This document shows positions 23,744-37,631 of a DNA stretch of 64,000 nucleotides, one piece after another (the first letter of the stretch is position 1; each line of letters starts with the position of its first letter). Source of the DNA: Ehretia macrophylla (lineage: Eukaryota; Streptophyta; Magnoliopsida; Boraginales; Ehretiaceae); contig CM075777.1 of the NCBI GenBank assembly GCA_037974665.1, positions 14,097,001 to 14,161,000 of the forward strand. The letters are read 5' to 3'. The translations under genes were made by a program, and so were the position numbers. The notes under the pieces are model-generated. The model searched no databases. It saw only the letters and a list, made by a program, of their open reading frames with translations, and was not told where the DNA came from.

Positions 23744-26700
23744 TCAAAAAAGCATTACATAGACTTTTATTGAATGCTGTTTATTCACTAACATTGTTCT
23801 AGGAATTTTACATGAAATATTTCTAAGATGTTCAACATTCCATGCATTAGCTAATTCCTTTCCACTAGGTTCTTCGAGCCTAAAGACTCCAGATTTGACC
23901 TCCTTTGATACCAAGTAGGGACCCTCCCAGTTTGGCCCCAACTTTCCTTGCCCAAGCTGGGATTTGAAGATAGCCTTCCTGAGTACCCAATCACCTTCTC
24001 GGATGTTTTTGGGCTGAACTCTCTTGGCAAAGAACCTGGTCATGGCTCTTTTTTCCTCCAACATTTTTTTCTGTGCCTTCTGCCTAAACTCTTCGATCAA
24101 GTCAAGGTCCTCTCGGAGCCCTTGATCATTTATTTCTTCTTCGTAAAGCTAGACATGGCTACTTGGGGCACCAGCTTCCACTAGGAGTACCGCCTCGTGC
24201 CAAACGTTAGCGAAAACGGGGTCTCCCCTGTTGCGCCCACAAGACTTCTGGCAGTATGTCCACCTATAGCCCTTTTGTTTGCCCCAACTTAGTTTTGATG
24301 CCCTGCAAAATAGCTCTGTTAGTTACCTCGACCTGCCCATTAGTTTGAGGATGAACTATAGAAGCAAATTTCAATTTAATTCCTAACTCATCGCATTTGC
24401 CACGAAAGTAGTTAGAGTCAAATTGTCTGCCATGGTCCGTGACCAGAGCTAGAGGCACCCCAAAACAACACACCACCGACTTCCATACAAAGTTCCAGGC
24501 TACTCACTCAGAGATTCTAAGGACAGCCTTGGCGTCTCCCTCCACTTAGTGAAGTAATCAACCGCCACAAATACGAACTTCTTTTGTCCGTTGCCTAGAG
24601 GTAGGGGCCCCAGGATGTCCATCCCCCACTGAGCAAAGGGCCAAGGGTTGATTATGTAAGTCATCTCCACTGCCGGTTGCCGAGGTATCTTGGAAAACCT
24701 CTGGCAGGTGTCACATTTCTTCACCATCTCCAACGCATTCTTCTGCATGGTAGGCCAGTAATATCCCTGTCGGAGGGTTTTCCAGGCTAACGCCCTGCCC
24801 CCCAAGTAATTTCCCCAAACCCCCTTATGTATTTCTCAGAGCACATAGTTGCCCTCATCTCGATTTATGCATTTTTGCAGCGGCCAATTATAAGCCTGCT
24901 TGTACAACTGCCTCCAACATGACGAATTTTGAAGTTCAACGCTCCACACTCCGGTCTTCAACCTAGTTGCGGGGGAGATCACTCTGCTCCAAATATGCTC
25001 TTATTGGTTGTATCCAATCTTCTCGTACAGTCATGGCTGTAACCTCCAAAGATAGGGGTTGTATAGACGGGATCTCTACCTCTCTTACCTTTATAATTGT
25101 TGGCCTAGAGGAACTTACAGCCAATCTCGTGAGAGAGTTTGCCCTTTCATTTTCAGACCGAGGAACCTGGCTGATATGAAAGTGCTCCAGTCCCCGAACC
25201 AGCCCCTTGACCTTGTTATGGTGGCCAATATCGTCATATTCTTTGCCTCATACTCACCCAGTACTTGATTCGCCACCAATTGCGAGTCTGTAATCACGTC
25301 TACCCTCCTTGCTCCAAGTGAGATAACCGTCTTAAGGCCTGCTATTAGTGCTTCATACTTGGCCTCATTGTTAGAAGTTGGGAACAAAAACTTGAGTGAG
25401 TACTGACTCTCTACTCCATCAGGGTTAGTGATTACAACTCCAGCTCCACTCCCCTGCCTTCCAGAGGCCCCGTCGACTCGTACCTTCCATGGGGCATCAT
25501 TTTTCTCTACTTGGTCCCCCGTGCATTCGACCACAAAGTCTGCCAGGGCTTGTGCTTTGATGGTTGTGCGGGGCTGATAGAAAATATCATACTGACTAAG
25601 CTCCACAGCCCATTTTAGCAAACGTCCAGAAACCTCTGGCCTCTACAACACCTGCCTCAGGGGCATATCCGTCAAGACCTAAATCGTGTGAGCATTAAAG
25701 TAATGTCTGAGCTTTCGTGCCATAGTTAAGAGAGCCAACGCCATTCTCTCCAACGTTGAGTACCTGAGTTCTGATCCCTGCGATATCTTACTCACATATT
25801 AAACAGGCTTCTAGAGCCGGTCCTCCTCTCTTATTAAAGCTGCTGCCACTGCCTTACCCGAACTAGCCAAGTATAAGGTCAAGACCTCTCATTTTTCTGG
25901 TCTGGACAAGAGCGGAGGCGATGCAATGTATTTTTTCTCTTCCTCGAAGGCCTCCTAGCATTGCTCGGTCCGCTAGAAGTTTTACCTTGAAAAAAGGGGT
26001 ACATTTATCCGCGGATCTAGACATAAACCTACTCAAGGCCACTATTTTTCCTGCCAAATTCTGCACATCTTTAACATTCCCAGAGGGTTCAGGTCCAATA
26101 TGGCCTGGACCTTATCTGGGTTTGCTTCTATCCCCCGACTGGTGACCATGAAGCCCAGAAACTTGCATGCCCTAACGCCGAATGCACATTTCTCCGAGTT
26201 GAGCTTAATCCCGAATTGCTCCGTGGTAGCAAAGGCTTCTACCAGGTCGGCCACATGGGAATTGACACGCTTTCTTTTAGTCAACATATCATCGACGTAA
26301 ACCTTCATATTCTTGCCAATCTAACCGTCAAACACCTTGTTCACCATACATTGATACATAGTTCCAGTATTTTTCAGCCCAAAGGGCATCACGCTATAGC
26401 AGTAGGTCTCATCTCTGTGATAAAGGTTGTTTTCTCTTCATCTTTCGGGGCCATCACAATCTGATTGTAACCTTTGAACGTGTCCATGAATGTGAGCAGC
26501 TCACAACGGAGGTGGCATCCACCATTTGATCTATCCTGGGCAGTGGGTAACAATCCTTGGGGCACGCCTCATTGGGGTCTTTATAATCAACACACAGGCG
26601 CCACTTTCCAGAGCCCTTGGGTACCAGCACCACGTTGGCCAACCATTCTGGGTACTGTGCATTTCTTATATGGCCTGCTTACAGCAACTTTCGAACCTCT

Positions 26701-27880
26701 TCCCTAATATTCTTGTTCCTTTCCTCCCCAAAATTTCTTTTCTTTTGTCGGATGGGTCGGAACATAGGGTCTACGTTCAATTTATGGACCATCACTGATG
26801 GATCTACACATGTCATGTCAGTTGTACTCCAAGCAAATACATGCATATTATGAGAAATAAAGTCAATTATACCTTGTCGTAGGTCTAGAGAGAGGTCATG
26901 GCCTATCTTGATTCGTTGGCCCTTTGAAATTTCTACCTTATCCAACTCATCGGCATGGGAGAACTCATTCTTTTTCTTATCCTCTATCATATCCAGCTGC
27001 GTAGGTTCTGGGCCCTTCATCTTGAGAGAAGCAGCATAACAGCAGCGTGCGGCCAACTGATCTCCCCTGACGGTGGCTACACCTTCGGGGGTTGGGAATT
27101 TCAGGGCTTGGTGTAAGGGAGATGCAACTTCCCAGAATTTCATCAGGGCCACTCACCCCAAGATCCTATTATAAGCTGACTCGTAATCGAGAACAATGAG
27201 GTATGCCATCATCGTTACTTTCTTCTTTCCTTCCTCCAAGGTCATGGGTAAATTTATAACCCCTTCCGGGCGAAAGGCTTCCCCTGTAAACCCAGACAAT
27301 GAGCCATTCAAGAGGCGGAGCCTTTCGCGCCCTATTCCCAGCTTGTCAAAAGCCTTTAGGAGCAATACTTCTTCAGAGCTGCCGGTATCTACCATCAAAC
27401 ATTTGACTATGTAATCAGAGATTCGAGCCTTCACCAACAGTGGATTATCATGCGGGTATATTATGCCCTTGAGATCATTTGTAGTGAATGTAAACTGTTC
27501 TTCAACCCCCGCCACCTTATACCGGGGCTCCACTGTCACAGCTCTAACGTAAGATCTTCTTGCCTTCCTACTGGCTCCACCAGATGCGAATCCCCGGCGA
27601 TGGTGTCCATCACCCCTAGGTGCCGATTCTCTTGATCCCTTATGTGTTTGGGGCTGCATTCCCTTTTGCGTCGACGACTGTGCTCCTTATCTCGTCTGAG
27701 GCTCCTCTCTCCCTCCTTCCAAGGTTCCTGGTTCCTTGCAACAAACCTGTTCAATAGTCCCTTTCTTACCAGCATGTCTATCTCTACTATGAGTTGCTTG
27801 CACTCTTCTGTATCATGGCCATGATCCCTGTGGTACCTGCAATACTTATCCTTAATCCTCTTTTTTGGATTTTCTGTCAT
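23744..27880 (-). pseudogene. Ty3/gypsy gag end and pol of element 2: zinc finger, protease, RT, RNase H, extra RNase H, integrase
   Basis: In coding order on the minus strand: zinc-finger-like end of gag (YCRYHRDHGHDTEECKQL, about 27850); protease VDTGSSEEVLLLKAFDKLG (about 27390); RT with LVPKGSGKWRLCVDYKD and ACPKDCYPLPRIDQMVDAT (about 26630-26530) and YVDDM (26300); the RNase H domain of the Tat lineage (LLKWAVELSQYDI, FPTSNNEAKYEALIAGL, 25621-25115); integrase with CDTCQRF, WGMDILGPLP, VAVDYFTKW, VTDHGRQFD and VHPQTNGQVEVTN (24805-24264), and a C-terminal part to 23744. Several stops and frameshifts separate these blocks. It is closely related in layout to element 1 but clearly diverged in sequence. 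Confidence 0.9.
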
Positions 27881-28793
27881 CCTGGCCGGCCATCGGAACT
27901 CACGGTGTGTTTGGATTTCATGTAGGATTTCTGCCCTGGGAACGTTTAGATGGGTATAGCTCTGCTCGAACCTACCCTGGTTGTTGCTGCCTTATCCTTC
28001 TGACCAACCCTTTGGGGCTCCCCTCTGCTTACTCGCTTCCTGAGTTTTGTCTTTCACCGAAGCTTTTTTCTCTTCCTCATTCTTAGCCGTCATGACCTTT
28101 TCAGAACTGATATACTTGGAAGCCCGTGTCATAAGCTCCTCTAGATCACGGGGCATTCTTTTTCCCCAAGGACGCCTGCAGGGGCCTGAAATGCAGACCT
28201 TGTATGTATGCGACCATAGCTACTGATTGGTCGAGATCTGGTACCTCCAGGGCTGCTTGATTGAACCGCTGAGTGTAGTCCCACAGAGTCTCTCCCCTCT
28301 GCTGCTTTATAGAGAGTAGAGACACGGTGAGTCTCGGGGGCTTCTTGCTACTAGCAAATCAAGCAAAGAACAATCCGGCGAGCTGATCGAAGTTGTGGAT
28401 TGAGGTTTCTGCCAAGCCAGCGAACCACTTCCGTGCCGACTCCACCAACATCACCGGGAAAGCCCAACATTTAATGGCGTTTGGGACATCCTGGAACGTC
28501 ATATGGTGCTCAAAGATTGTGAGGTGATCCACCGAGTCCTCAGTCCCATCATAAGTTTACAAACTAGGAAGTTTGTACCCGTACGGCATAGGTTCCCGTA
28601 TGACTTCTCTAGCGAATGGGTGATGTTTCCCCTGTCCCACTAGGACTTGGTACTGTCCTCCGTGGCTGCGGGTGACCTCCTGCCCTTCATGTCGTAGGGG
28701 TCTCATTGCGCTATTTTGCCCCAGCCTCTCTAGTGGACCTACCAAGGATGTCGTATCCAACAAGAGCGCAGGAGGTTGGGGTGGATTACCTGT
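27881..28793 (-). pseudogene. gag of element 2, main part
   Basis: The minus-strand translation, with breaks, shows the retrotransposon gag capsid pattern: a DSVDHLTIFEHHM-like block near 28520, then WFAGLAETSI near 28420, TLWDYTQRFN near 28285, and a Lys/Glu-rich end. A stop lies at about 28560 and others near 28362 and 28155. The gene continues across the 28794-37273 insertion to its 5' end at 37274-37580. Confidence 0.75.
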
Positions 28794-29764
28794 TGTGACG
28801 CCTGAGCCCGACCATGCATTTAATTTTATTCATTTACATTTATACATGACATCCATTTGCATTATTCTTGAGAAACGTGCCTTAAACCCTATTTGCTTTT
28901 ATTTAATTTAGAATTATATAGGTTGCCCAGGACACTTATTCTGTTATTTTAATTATTTAAAGATTGTTTTACATGTTTCAAAATTAAATTCTTTTATTGT
29001 TCGAACCAGAAGCCCGGGTCCGAAACTAAACGAGCCATTAGAATATTTTTTTTAATAACTATATTTATTTAAATTGCGTATAAATGGTTTACATAAAATA
29101 ACTATTTAAATTATTTTTATTGTCGTATTTAATTTATCTACATTTAAGTGACTTGTTTTATCATTCGAGTCATTATTTGTATATTAGTAGCCGCTTAGCG
29201 CATTCGTTACGCCATCTCAATTTAGTAGGCTAACACATGGCATTACTTCTACCACACCTTTTTTATTTTTATGAGCTTTGACTTGTTAGCCACAAAAATA
29301 AGTTATTAAAAAATATAATAATAATAATAATAAATAAAATAACAAGACACAAACACACACACTACCACACAAAATAAAAGTTAAAACCTCTCTATCTTAC
29401 AACTCCACCATCGGGCAATGAAAGAAGAAAGAAAAAACAATAAAGCTTTCTCTCTCTGCCTCGCCATCGTGACCAAAGAAGAAAAGGAATCAAATCAGAA
29501 GCAAGAAGCTATTTCACGTGAGAGATTTATTCTTTTGCATGTAGTTGGTTTAGTTTACTTATATTGCATGTGTGTAATTGTGATTTAGTATGAGGTTGAA
29601 CTATAAAATGTATTAGAAGTTGATCATTAAGCATGAAGATCATTGTGCAAACTAGGATTTGATTGTGTAATGCATGTTAACATGTAGTCGACTATGGTTT
29701 TGGGACTGAAGCTATGTTAAAGAAAAGTAAGCTAAGTGCTGATTAAAGCTCTAAATGAAGATTG

Positions 29765-31235
29765 TGTTGGATTATATGCCCTAAATGCCAATTTCAGGAC
29801 ATAATAATTATATTATTTATTTAATTGAGCAGTTTATTTAAATATCACTAATGTTATTAACTATTTAAATAAAAGTCCTTAGAATAATATTTATAGATTT
29901 TATTCTTAAGAGTAACGATATGAGTGACAGAATCTATATTCATAAATATATTCTAAAATAACTCCTGATCGTAGGATAAATTAATTGAGCGTTAATTTAT
30001 CCGGAAAGATCGGATTACAGTCTATCATCCAAATAATATGAGATATTGATTTTGGGGATTAGTCTCATATCGTAGGGTAGATGTATAAGTGATTGTTGAG
30101 AACAAGTGATTGAATATGACCACTAGTACAACGAATTACATGGAATGGTCAATAATTCGTTGTACAATGTAATAGTGCAATTAGTCCTTAGACTTGAGAC
30201 ACCACGGTTATCTTGTGTTAGGGATAATGTAATTTGATGGTGCAATAAAGCTAGTCCTCATCAAGGATTAGATAATGTATTCAGTGGTTACGATCTATTC
30301 CGGCATGGAGATAGGTGTGTGTAGATATAAAATATGTCAATTAGGGATCCTATGCGATCTATTAATCAAGTAACTAGAAATCATTGGCCGAGGCAGAATA
30401 GTGGAGTCGTTCCACAGATTATTCATGAGTTACTGATTAAATAGATTTGGACATATGATTGAGTAATAGAGTTTGACGACCCTATCCATGACTCTGGCTC
30501 AATCGGGATAATTTAGACATAAGGAATTGATTGCATGATTGTTACTAAAGGTTCATAGAATTTACACTTCATTATTAGTTGGGTAGTCGTGATATACTGC
30601 TAGGTATCACTCACGACTTGCGAGAATTAAATTAGAAAAGTTCTAATTAAATATTAATTGGATTAATATTATTTCACTGCCAATTAATTATGAACCCGAG
30701 AGGTCACACACAAAAGGAATTTGCAAATTAATTGGATTAGAGAAAATATTAAATTAATTTTAAGATCGTCCTAATATTAATTTAATTGGGCTCGTAGTAA
30801 CTTGATATTGATCTGGTTATTATGGAGTCCAAGACTGGTCTGTTTAAGACTGGCCATATGTGGCCCTAGGTCATATATGTTTCTTATATATTGTAATGTT
30901 CTAACACGGGTTTACCTAGCACAAAAATCATAGTCATAATAATATGTAGGATTTCTCTAGAAAATCTAGTGGGAGTTAAATCCAGTTAAAGTGTGCAGAT
31001 TCTGTGTGGATACTTTCGGGGGCTTTACAATTGGGAAGCTTTGGATCGTTCAGATTCTGCAACAGATTCGTCACAGGAAAGGTAATCCAAGAATCCTTCT
31101 ATGCATAATTAATGTCGATTATTATGCATGTATGTAATCTACGTAATTAGCCATAAACGGATGCATGTGTATTATATGTTTCCACTGCGTTTTATTTAAT
31201 TATAAAAATTTAAATACCATGCACGATTCCTAACA
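29765..31235 (+). repeat. Solo LTR of the copia family
   Basis: TGTTGGATTATATGCC ... GATTCCTAACA, 1471 bp, flanked by perfect 5-bp duplication GATTG (29760-29764 and 31236-31240). It aligns along its length with the LTRs of the copia element at 13000-21978 but is clearly more diverged, so it is from a different subfamily or an older insertion. Confidence 0.92.
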
Positions 31236-31357
31236 GATTGAAGTTACATATGTCCTAAGATAAGTGTTAAAATAATTTATTTGTGCCTTTAAGTTACTTC
31301 CTTGTTATGTTTAATAGATTAGAGTAATTAAATGTTAAATTGTGTTGATAAAGTATG

Positions 31358-33780
31358 TGTCACGCTCCGACTCAACCCCACGCTAAAGGTTAAGTCTGGA
31401 CCCAACAAACGAATAAAATCTCCTATGTACCGTGGACATTTTGAAAACGTGGAAGCATTCAATAAAACCACAACATAACAAGAAATCTATTTCTAATCAA
31501 ATATTCTAGCTTTAAGGCCATCCGAGCCTTAAGACATACAAACAGTTTGGATACATACAAGCATGCATTCACAATATAACTTCTTTACAAAACCGCTTAT
31601 TCACACCCAAGCATGCAAAGTAGCTAGAAGCAAAAATATAAGTTATTACATGCCATAGATCCATGTCTTCTACTACAATCCTCTAGCTTTCAACTTGCAA
31701 CTACACAAAATAGAACATAATGTAGAACAAACAAGATATTCACATCTCAACAAGAACTATAATCCACCTCAAGTAAATAGACACTGCAACTAAGGCAATT
31801 GATCAGTCTGGACCTCCTGCTCCTCACCCTCAACCAAATCTAGCTGGGGTTCAATCTCAGCACCTCCCGAAACATGTTAGCGAGGTATGAGTAACCAAAA
31901 TTGCCCAGTGAGGGATAAAGTCTACCCGAGGCGTGCAATGCAACAGGTAAATCAATTAAGCAATAAAAACAAGTACAAGACAATAGAAATAGCCAATGAC
32001 CACACAAATCAAAGGATACGATACACTTAACCCCAACATTCCAGAATTCTCTTATCTTCGATCACGAACCATGAGTCACGAACCAAAATCAATGTGCCGG
32101 CATAACCCCAATCACTCCAGTAGATGTACTCCAGATGTACCCCGATAAACCTACGACCCAACACCCCTTGGCAATCTCCGGACCAAGCGAGTGAGGGATT
32201 AGGGCACGGAGATCGAATATCCACTGGCAAGCCCGCTGCAGCCCAGCCGATATTCCATACATCTGCCCCTGACACTATGGTTACGCAACCACTATGTAAT
32301 GTACTTTATCAATGGCAATACAATAGCAATAACGGAAGCAATAACACATGGGAGGAACAACAAAGTAGGTTGTCCTTGAAACAGATAGAATAGAAGCATT
32401 ATCATATAACAACTAAACAATTTACAAGGACATTTACGCACTTCACATAGATTATTACCAAAAGCTCAAGAATGACTTAGAAACACATTTTAACACCTAA
32501 GGAGCAGTTACAAGATCATAGAAGCGTGAGACAACCGATTTCCAACTTTAACCCTTTTATAACACAAACAATTTTCCTTCCAAACTCAATCTATTGTTCT
32601 AGATTAGTAAGTGGCATATTTCATACTTCTAAATAACCCATAAAGCACCCTTAGGACCCTCAAAGTTGCACAATTACCCGCGTTTAGCATAAAAGTCCTA
32701 ATTTTCCCCTTATGACTTTGTATTACACGTACCTCAACCGGGACTCATTCGAGAGTTAGCAAAGCTTATTTAGAACCTATATAGCCTAGGAATCCCAAAT
32801 GTGAAGGCCAAATTAACCTGGATTTGCGATAGCCCTGAAATCCCTTTTAAAAAGTCGCATAATTCGTGATTTTGTTAAGTTACAAGCAATTAAATCTTAT
32901 GAGGTCATTACACTACCTTCATTAGCACCTAAAGCAACTATTTGGATAATTGAATCAAGCTATAAGGTTCATTTTCACAAAACCCTAGAAATCCCGTCAC
33001 TATTCATGTCATACAATCAACGAACGAATTCAACCTTTTAAAATACGAAACAATAGCATAAATGTGGTCTCTACTACTTGTATACAACATATATTAACAC
33101 ATTTGAGCATAGCATAAGGACTTAATAGCAAATACACAAAATCAAGAAAAGTGTAACATTTTTAAAATGCAAAAATAACCATGAAATCCCTCACCAATGC
33201 TTGTAGAAGCTAGGGAAAGACTAGAGAACACTTGAAATCCCTCCTAAATGGCTTGGTAGAGCTCAAAATGCAAGGGTTGAGGAGCAATTTTCTTCATTTC
33301 TTTCCCTCCTGATTCTCGGGTTTGCTTGGGACAAAAGGGGAAATAAATGAATTGTTTTTTGTGCTATTTTTTGCTTATGTATATATACTAATATGTACAT
33401 ATATATAATATACTAACTACTTGCATTGTTTAGACAACAATTCCTAGGCTAAAATAACTTATAACTTCACTTAAAATAACCCAATGTAATTAAATTCCAT
33501 TTAGCCCAAAACATCTAATGTTACACTATTTCTACTATTCACTCGATATGCTAAAACCTTTTCTAGACGAGCCTTCCTAACACTAATTGCTCAAAAGCAC
33601 ATTTTTCTCATTCCTAAAATAATTAATATGATTTAAGAAAAATGTTAATTCGAAGTAATTAAACAGTTGAAAAACGTGATGAATAGTAATCACATAAAGC
33701 AACAAGTAATGCACAGTGATTATGCGCAAATAGTGGATGCAACAGTAAAAAGATGTACGGCTAAGACCTCGGGCGTCACA
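31358..33780 (-). repeat. Solo LTR (2.4-kb family), copy A
   Basis: On the plus strand TGTCACGCTCCGACTC ... TCGGGCGTCACA, 2423 bp, with perfect duplication GTATG at 31353-31357 and 33781-33785. It shares its termini and the AACAAAGTAGGTTGTCC block (about 32350) with copy B at 44141. No coding domain. The minus orientation is chosen because its termini are the reverse of the enclosing element. Confidence 0.88.
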
Positions 33781-33785
33781 GTATG

Positions 33786-36700
33786 GATGGTATGTATATG
33801 GTCTATAGATGATGCTAAATGTTTTCCTTGAAGGAGATAATGTTAGGGAGTGATGATAAGAAGCAACAACACACATAAAAGCCAAAAATATAAAACTGGA
33901 CAGATTTTTGCACTCATGTTTTTGGGTTGTTTTGTCATAGTAAAAAGGCTTGGAAAATTATGAAAAAATTGTGGTGGATAGCTTGGTCAGTTAGGAGCAA
34001 ACTCTATTTCTGGTGAAAAGTCAGATTCCTTCGTTAAGGCTTCGAAAAATTAAAAATCGTAAGGTGGCAGAAAAATGCTGCAAACTGGACAGTTAGTGCA
34101 GTCGCACGAAAACAGTCATAACTTAATGAATTTAACTCAGAATTGAGTTCCGCTTGATTCTAAAGTTATCTACTTTTGAAGAGCTTCACGTACATGCAAA
34201 AATCAGTTTAATAGGTAGTCATTTACTTAGGTAATTTTGCAGCCAAAGTTGAGTTACTACTGAAATTTTGAAACTGTTGAACTTGTTCATTTGTGCAATA
34301 GTTGATTATTGTTGTTTAATTATGTGCTATATGACTAAGATTGAGTACATAACATGTTATATGCTAGATTTTCCTTGTTTTAAATGTTGTAGTATTTTGT
34401 TATTATGTTGTATATGAGTATATATGATGATTCATGTGTAGTAGAGCCATAAAAATTTGTGTTTATAATGAAATAATTGCAAAAGCATGATATATGTAAA
34501 ATTTGAAAAGTTAGACAGATTTTCGTGTCTGAGTTTCAGAACCAATTTTACCTAGCAAACGTTGACAAAATGAGCTGAATTTTGGATATGTTGTAGTAGA
34601 CTCCTAGTAGAACAAAAGTGTATTTCTAAGGCTTGGCTGAATTCCAGCTCTAGGTACTCATTTTTTGATGATTTTCGAGAGGCATGTGAGTAGGTGAGAA
34701 CTGGACAGATTTCTATAATTGAATTCTAGGTCGTTTCTGACCTAGTAACTGGACTTGAAGCTGCCGTGGTTCTTCACCCCTCCCTCGTCCCTAAATTCTA
34801 TGTAAATGTAATATGAAATGTTAAGTCATGTGTTGGTTTTCACTAGTTAGCTTTGAACGAACTATTGATTTGATACAAGCCTTGTATTCTAATTTAAAAG
34901 TAGATGTAGTGGATTGTTAGTTTGGCTAGTTGAGGTAAAAATTGGTTTATTGTTGCAAATGAATTATGTGATAGACAAGTTGTTAACTATTCAATTTAAA
35001 GAGAGTTAGTAAGATATCTTATAAAACTATCTTTTAGCCATTGAAAGGTGAGGAAGCCTAAAGATTTAAGATAGTCCATAATTTATAAAGAGTTGGAAGT
35101 TAATGCTTGTTGGAGATGAATTTAGAAGCCTAGTTGCTAAGATATGGCTTATTGCTTTGTTATAATAGTTTATAATTCATTTTCTTGTTATGTCCTTGTT
35201 TGAATAGAGTAATTAGATGGAATGTTTAGTCATTTGAATAAAAATGAGTGACTGTAGCTAAAATATAGTATGTGCCAAAGAATGCTTAACTATAAAATGA
35301 ATGAGAATATGCTCCCTCGTTAAACTTAAACTTACATATAAAGCTATTTGCAAATTGATAGTTGTTTACTACATGTTAAATATGATTAGTAAGTGGATCC
35401 TACTGGTGTTATGTTAGAATTTTAACTTGTAATATGGTCACTTAGTTAATGTTGCATATTAGTTATTAAGTAGTTATAGATAACTTTTCTATTGGTTGAG
35501 AAGGCATTTCTTTTCTAAGTGCTAGTGGTGGACTATCCGTATTGGCTAATAAAATGTTTCTTTCAACTTGAAGTTGTATATGTAATTTTTTTATCTTGTA
35601 TACTTGCTAGTCAGTAAAAATGACTAGGTTGAAGAATGTTGGTTTGTTGATTGTTAACTGGATGCTTTTGGCTAGTAAGTAAACATGAATAGAATTAGTT
35701 AATTGATAATTATATATTTCTAATCGGAGTGACTTTATGTTAAGTAAGATCCTTATTATGATTATGCTAGCTTACGTGCATAGTATTATGTTAGTTTTAA
35801 TGGCTAAATGTTGCACTTGTATGAATAAGCTAGGGATTGCACGTTGAGCTTGGTCGAGGAGGTTTGGCTTTTCAAAGGTGAGGGAGTTACATTCTTTTGT
35901 GCATCTTAATTTGTTTTACTGCTCATAAATTGTATAGTTTAATATGATTGCTTATAATTACGTGTACTTTGATATGAATTGACTAAATATACACTTGGCT
36001 CTTGTTTATATTGTTATATTGCTTATTTACTGTAACCTACATACGAGGGCAACCTACTTTGTTGTCCCTCATTTATGTGATTCTTGAATTATATTGTCAT
36101 TACTTGAATTATTATGATTGAATATTGGGTTGCGCAACCTTTTCGGACATGGTAGTGTCGAGAAACTCCAGGCAGTATTGAGCTGTCGGTCTAGCTCGGC
36201 TACCATGGTGCCTATTCCCTTTCTCGCTGAGGCATACTCCCCCACCCCAGAGGCGTGGTTCACCTCGTTGAGGCATATGGACCTACCTCGGGAGAATGGG
36301 TCGTAGGATTTGGGTACTTCCGGAGTATCCCATTGGAGGAATAAGGGGTTTGCCGGCATTTGTTATCGAAGATCATGATTCGTGGTTCGAGATCGAAGAC
36401 AAAGAAGATGAACTGTATCCTTTTAAACTGTGTTTAGTGTTTATTCACTTGACTTGTTATATTGTACTATTTGAGCTATTTGTATTGAGTTGCATTGCAC
36501 AAACTGTTTTTCGATAACGCCCCCGGTTAACTGTATCCCATCCCTCACTGAGTATACATGTATTGTATGCTCACCCCTCTTTCCAACCATTTCAGGTTTG
36601 GTTCTTTAAGGATTAAGAGGAAGGGGTGATGCTATTCCTTGATTGCTCAAGATTGGGAGTCTTGTGTCTTACGTGTTCGGAGTTATGTTTAGTTTTGTAT

Positions 36701-37273
36701 TAATGTGCCTTTATGATATTGTATTTCATTTATGATTTAGTTGGATTTGTATATAGTTCATGGATGTAATAGGGTTGAAATTTGAGTTTGTATTACTAGT
36801 CTGTTAGCGTGGTAGAATAAGTATGATTTGATGGATGCAGTTGGCTTGTAATAACTAGAGAATTACTTTTTGTCAAAAGAGCTTGCATGCTTGCATGAAC
36901 TAATGAAATTGGTTGGTCGCACTTAATTTATAAGGATGTTTTGTTGATAATATTAGAGTGATATGATAAGCGGTTCTAAAACATAGAAATTCAATAGATT
37001 TGACATTGCTTGCTTGTGTGTTATATTGTCTTGGTGTAAGGCTCGGATAGCCTTTGTGTTGGGAAGTTGTGGAGTTGAAGTTGGAATATGTGGTTGAGAA
37101 TGATGTAGTTGTGTTTATGGATGTTGGATTTGGTGTAGTTGTAGTTTTTCTTTTGTTTACAGGTAACTGGTAAGAACTAGAAACAGAGGAAACTCCATCC
37201 GTTTTTTTCGCGTTTTTCGTGTCATGGGATATTGGAACGGGGCTCCGGTCTCGTGAGGGATCGGAGTGTTACA
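33786..37273. other. Right part of the long solo-LTR-like element; no gene seen
   Basis: It is AT-rich, with no open frame that resembles a protein. Conserved LTR-family blocks lie near 36050, 36340-36410 and 36540; the last 70 bases are GC-richer (GGAACGGGGCTCCGGTCTCG). Confidence 0.6.
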
Positions 37274-37580
37274 CTTGTCACTGGATCCTCCCACTGGAGG
37301 GGTACGACCTCTGGTCGTGCCAGCCTCTGGGTTTAGAGGAACTGATTAAAGGCTCCCCTTAAGCCGTTAAACAACTGAACCAGGGTTGACAAATCAACCT
37401 GCTTGGATGAGGATGGCATATTTCCTGGAACGAATACCGGTGGATCCTTCCCCCCTTCCCCGGCGGTGCTGTGTTAAGTAGAACTGCTGACATTGAGGGA
37501 TCTGCAATTTCATGAACCTGATGCTCCTCTGAAGAGTTCTGATTCCCTCCGGTATTCGCCTGACTGCGTGTATGAACCAT
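37274..37580 (-). pseudogene. gag 5' end of element 2
   Basis: ATG at 37580 begins MVHTRSQANTGGNQNSSEE, a start pattern common to Tat-lineage gag proteins. The frame is lost near 37470 and the segment is cut off from the rest of gag by the insertion at 28794-37273. Confidence 0.75.
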
Positions 37581-37612
37581 TGTGGTATCTCAGTGGGATT
37601 ACTAGAAGCGTT

Positions 37613-37628
37613 CCCACATATGGCGCCA
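37613..37628 (-). promoter_or_regulatory. Primer-binding site region of element 2
   Basis: The minus strand reads TGGCGCCATATGTGGG just inside the 5' LTR. TGGCGCC is the start of tRNA-Asp-type primer sites used by many plant gypsy elements; the rest matches poorly. Confidence 0.6.
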
Positions 37629-37631
37629 AAC

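Larger units (their letters stand above)
28794..37273 (+). mobile_element. Long solo-LTR-like element in gag of element 2, with two further insertions inside
   Basis: It opens TGTGACGCCTGAG and closes GGAGTGTTACA; the flanks CCTGT (28789-28793) and CTTGT (37274-37278) look like a 5-bp target duplication with one later change. Removing the two nested insertions leaves about 4.6 kb. It contains no coding domain. Blocks shared with the 2.4-kb LTRs are seen: the ATCGAAGAT-CATGATTCGTGGTTCGAGATCGAAGA region near 36365, the CAACCTACTTTGTTGTCC block near 36050 and ATCCCTCACTGAG near 36540. Best read as a solo LTR of a large Ty3/gypsy family; a non-coding internal-deletion derivative is possible. Orientation is taken from its termini and is provisional. 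Confidence 0.65.

Noticed and set aside
32027-32393. Open frames on both strands in the 2.4-kb solo LTR
   Set aside because: The sequence belongs to a conserved non-coding LTR block also seen near 36340 and not to a protein domain.
36069-36517. Open frames in the right part of the long LTR-like element
   Set aside because: Same conserved LTR block as near 32100; translation has no recognisable domain.
28794-37273. A full-length LTR retrotransposon with two LTRs between these limits
   Set aside because: I could not find a repeated pair of ends within it, a convincing internal PBS, or any coding domain; a solo-LTR-like reading fits better.
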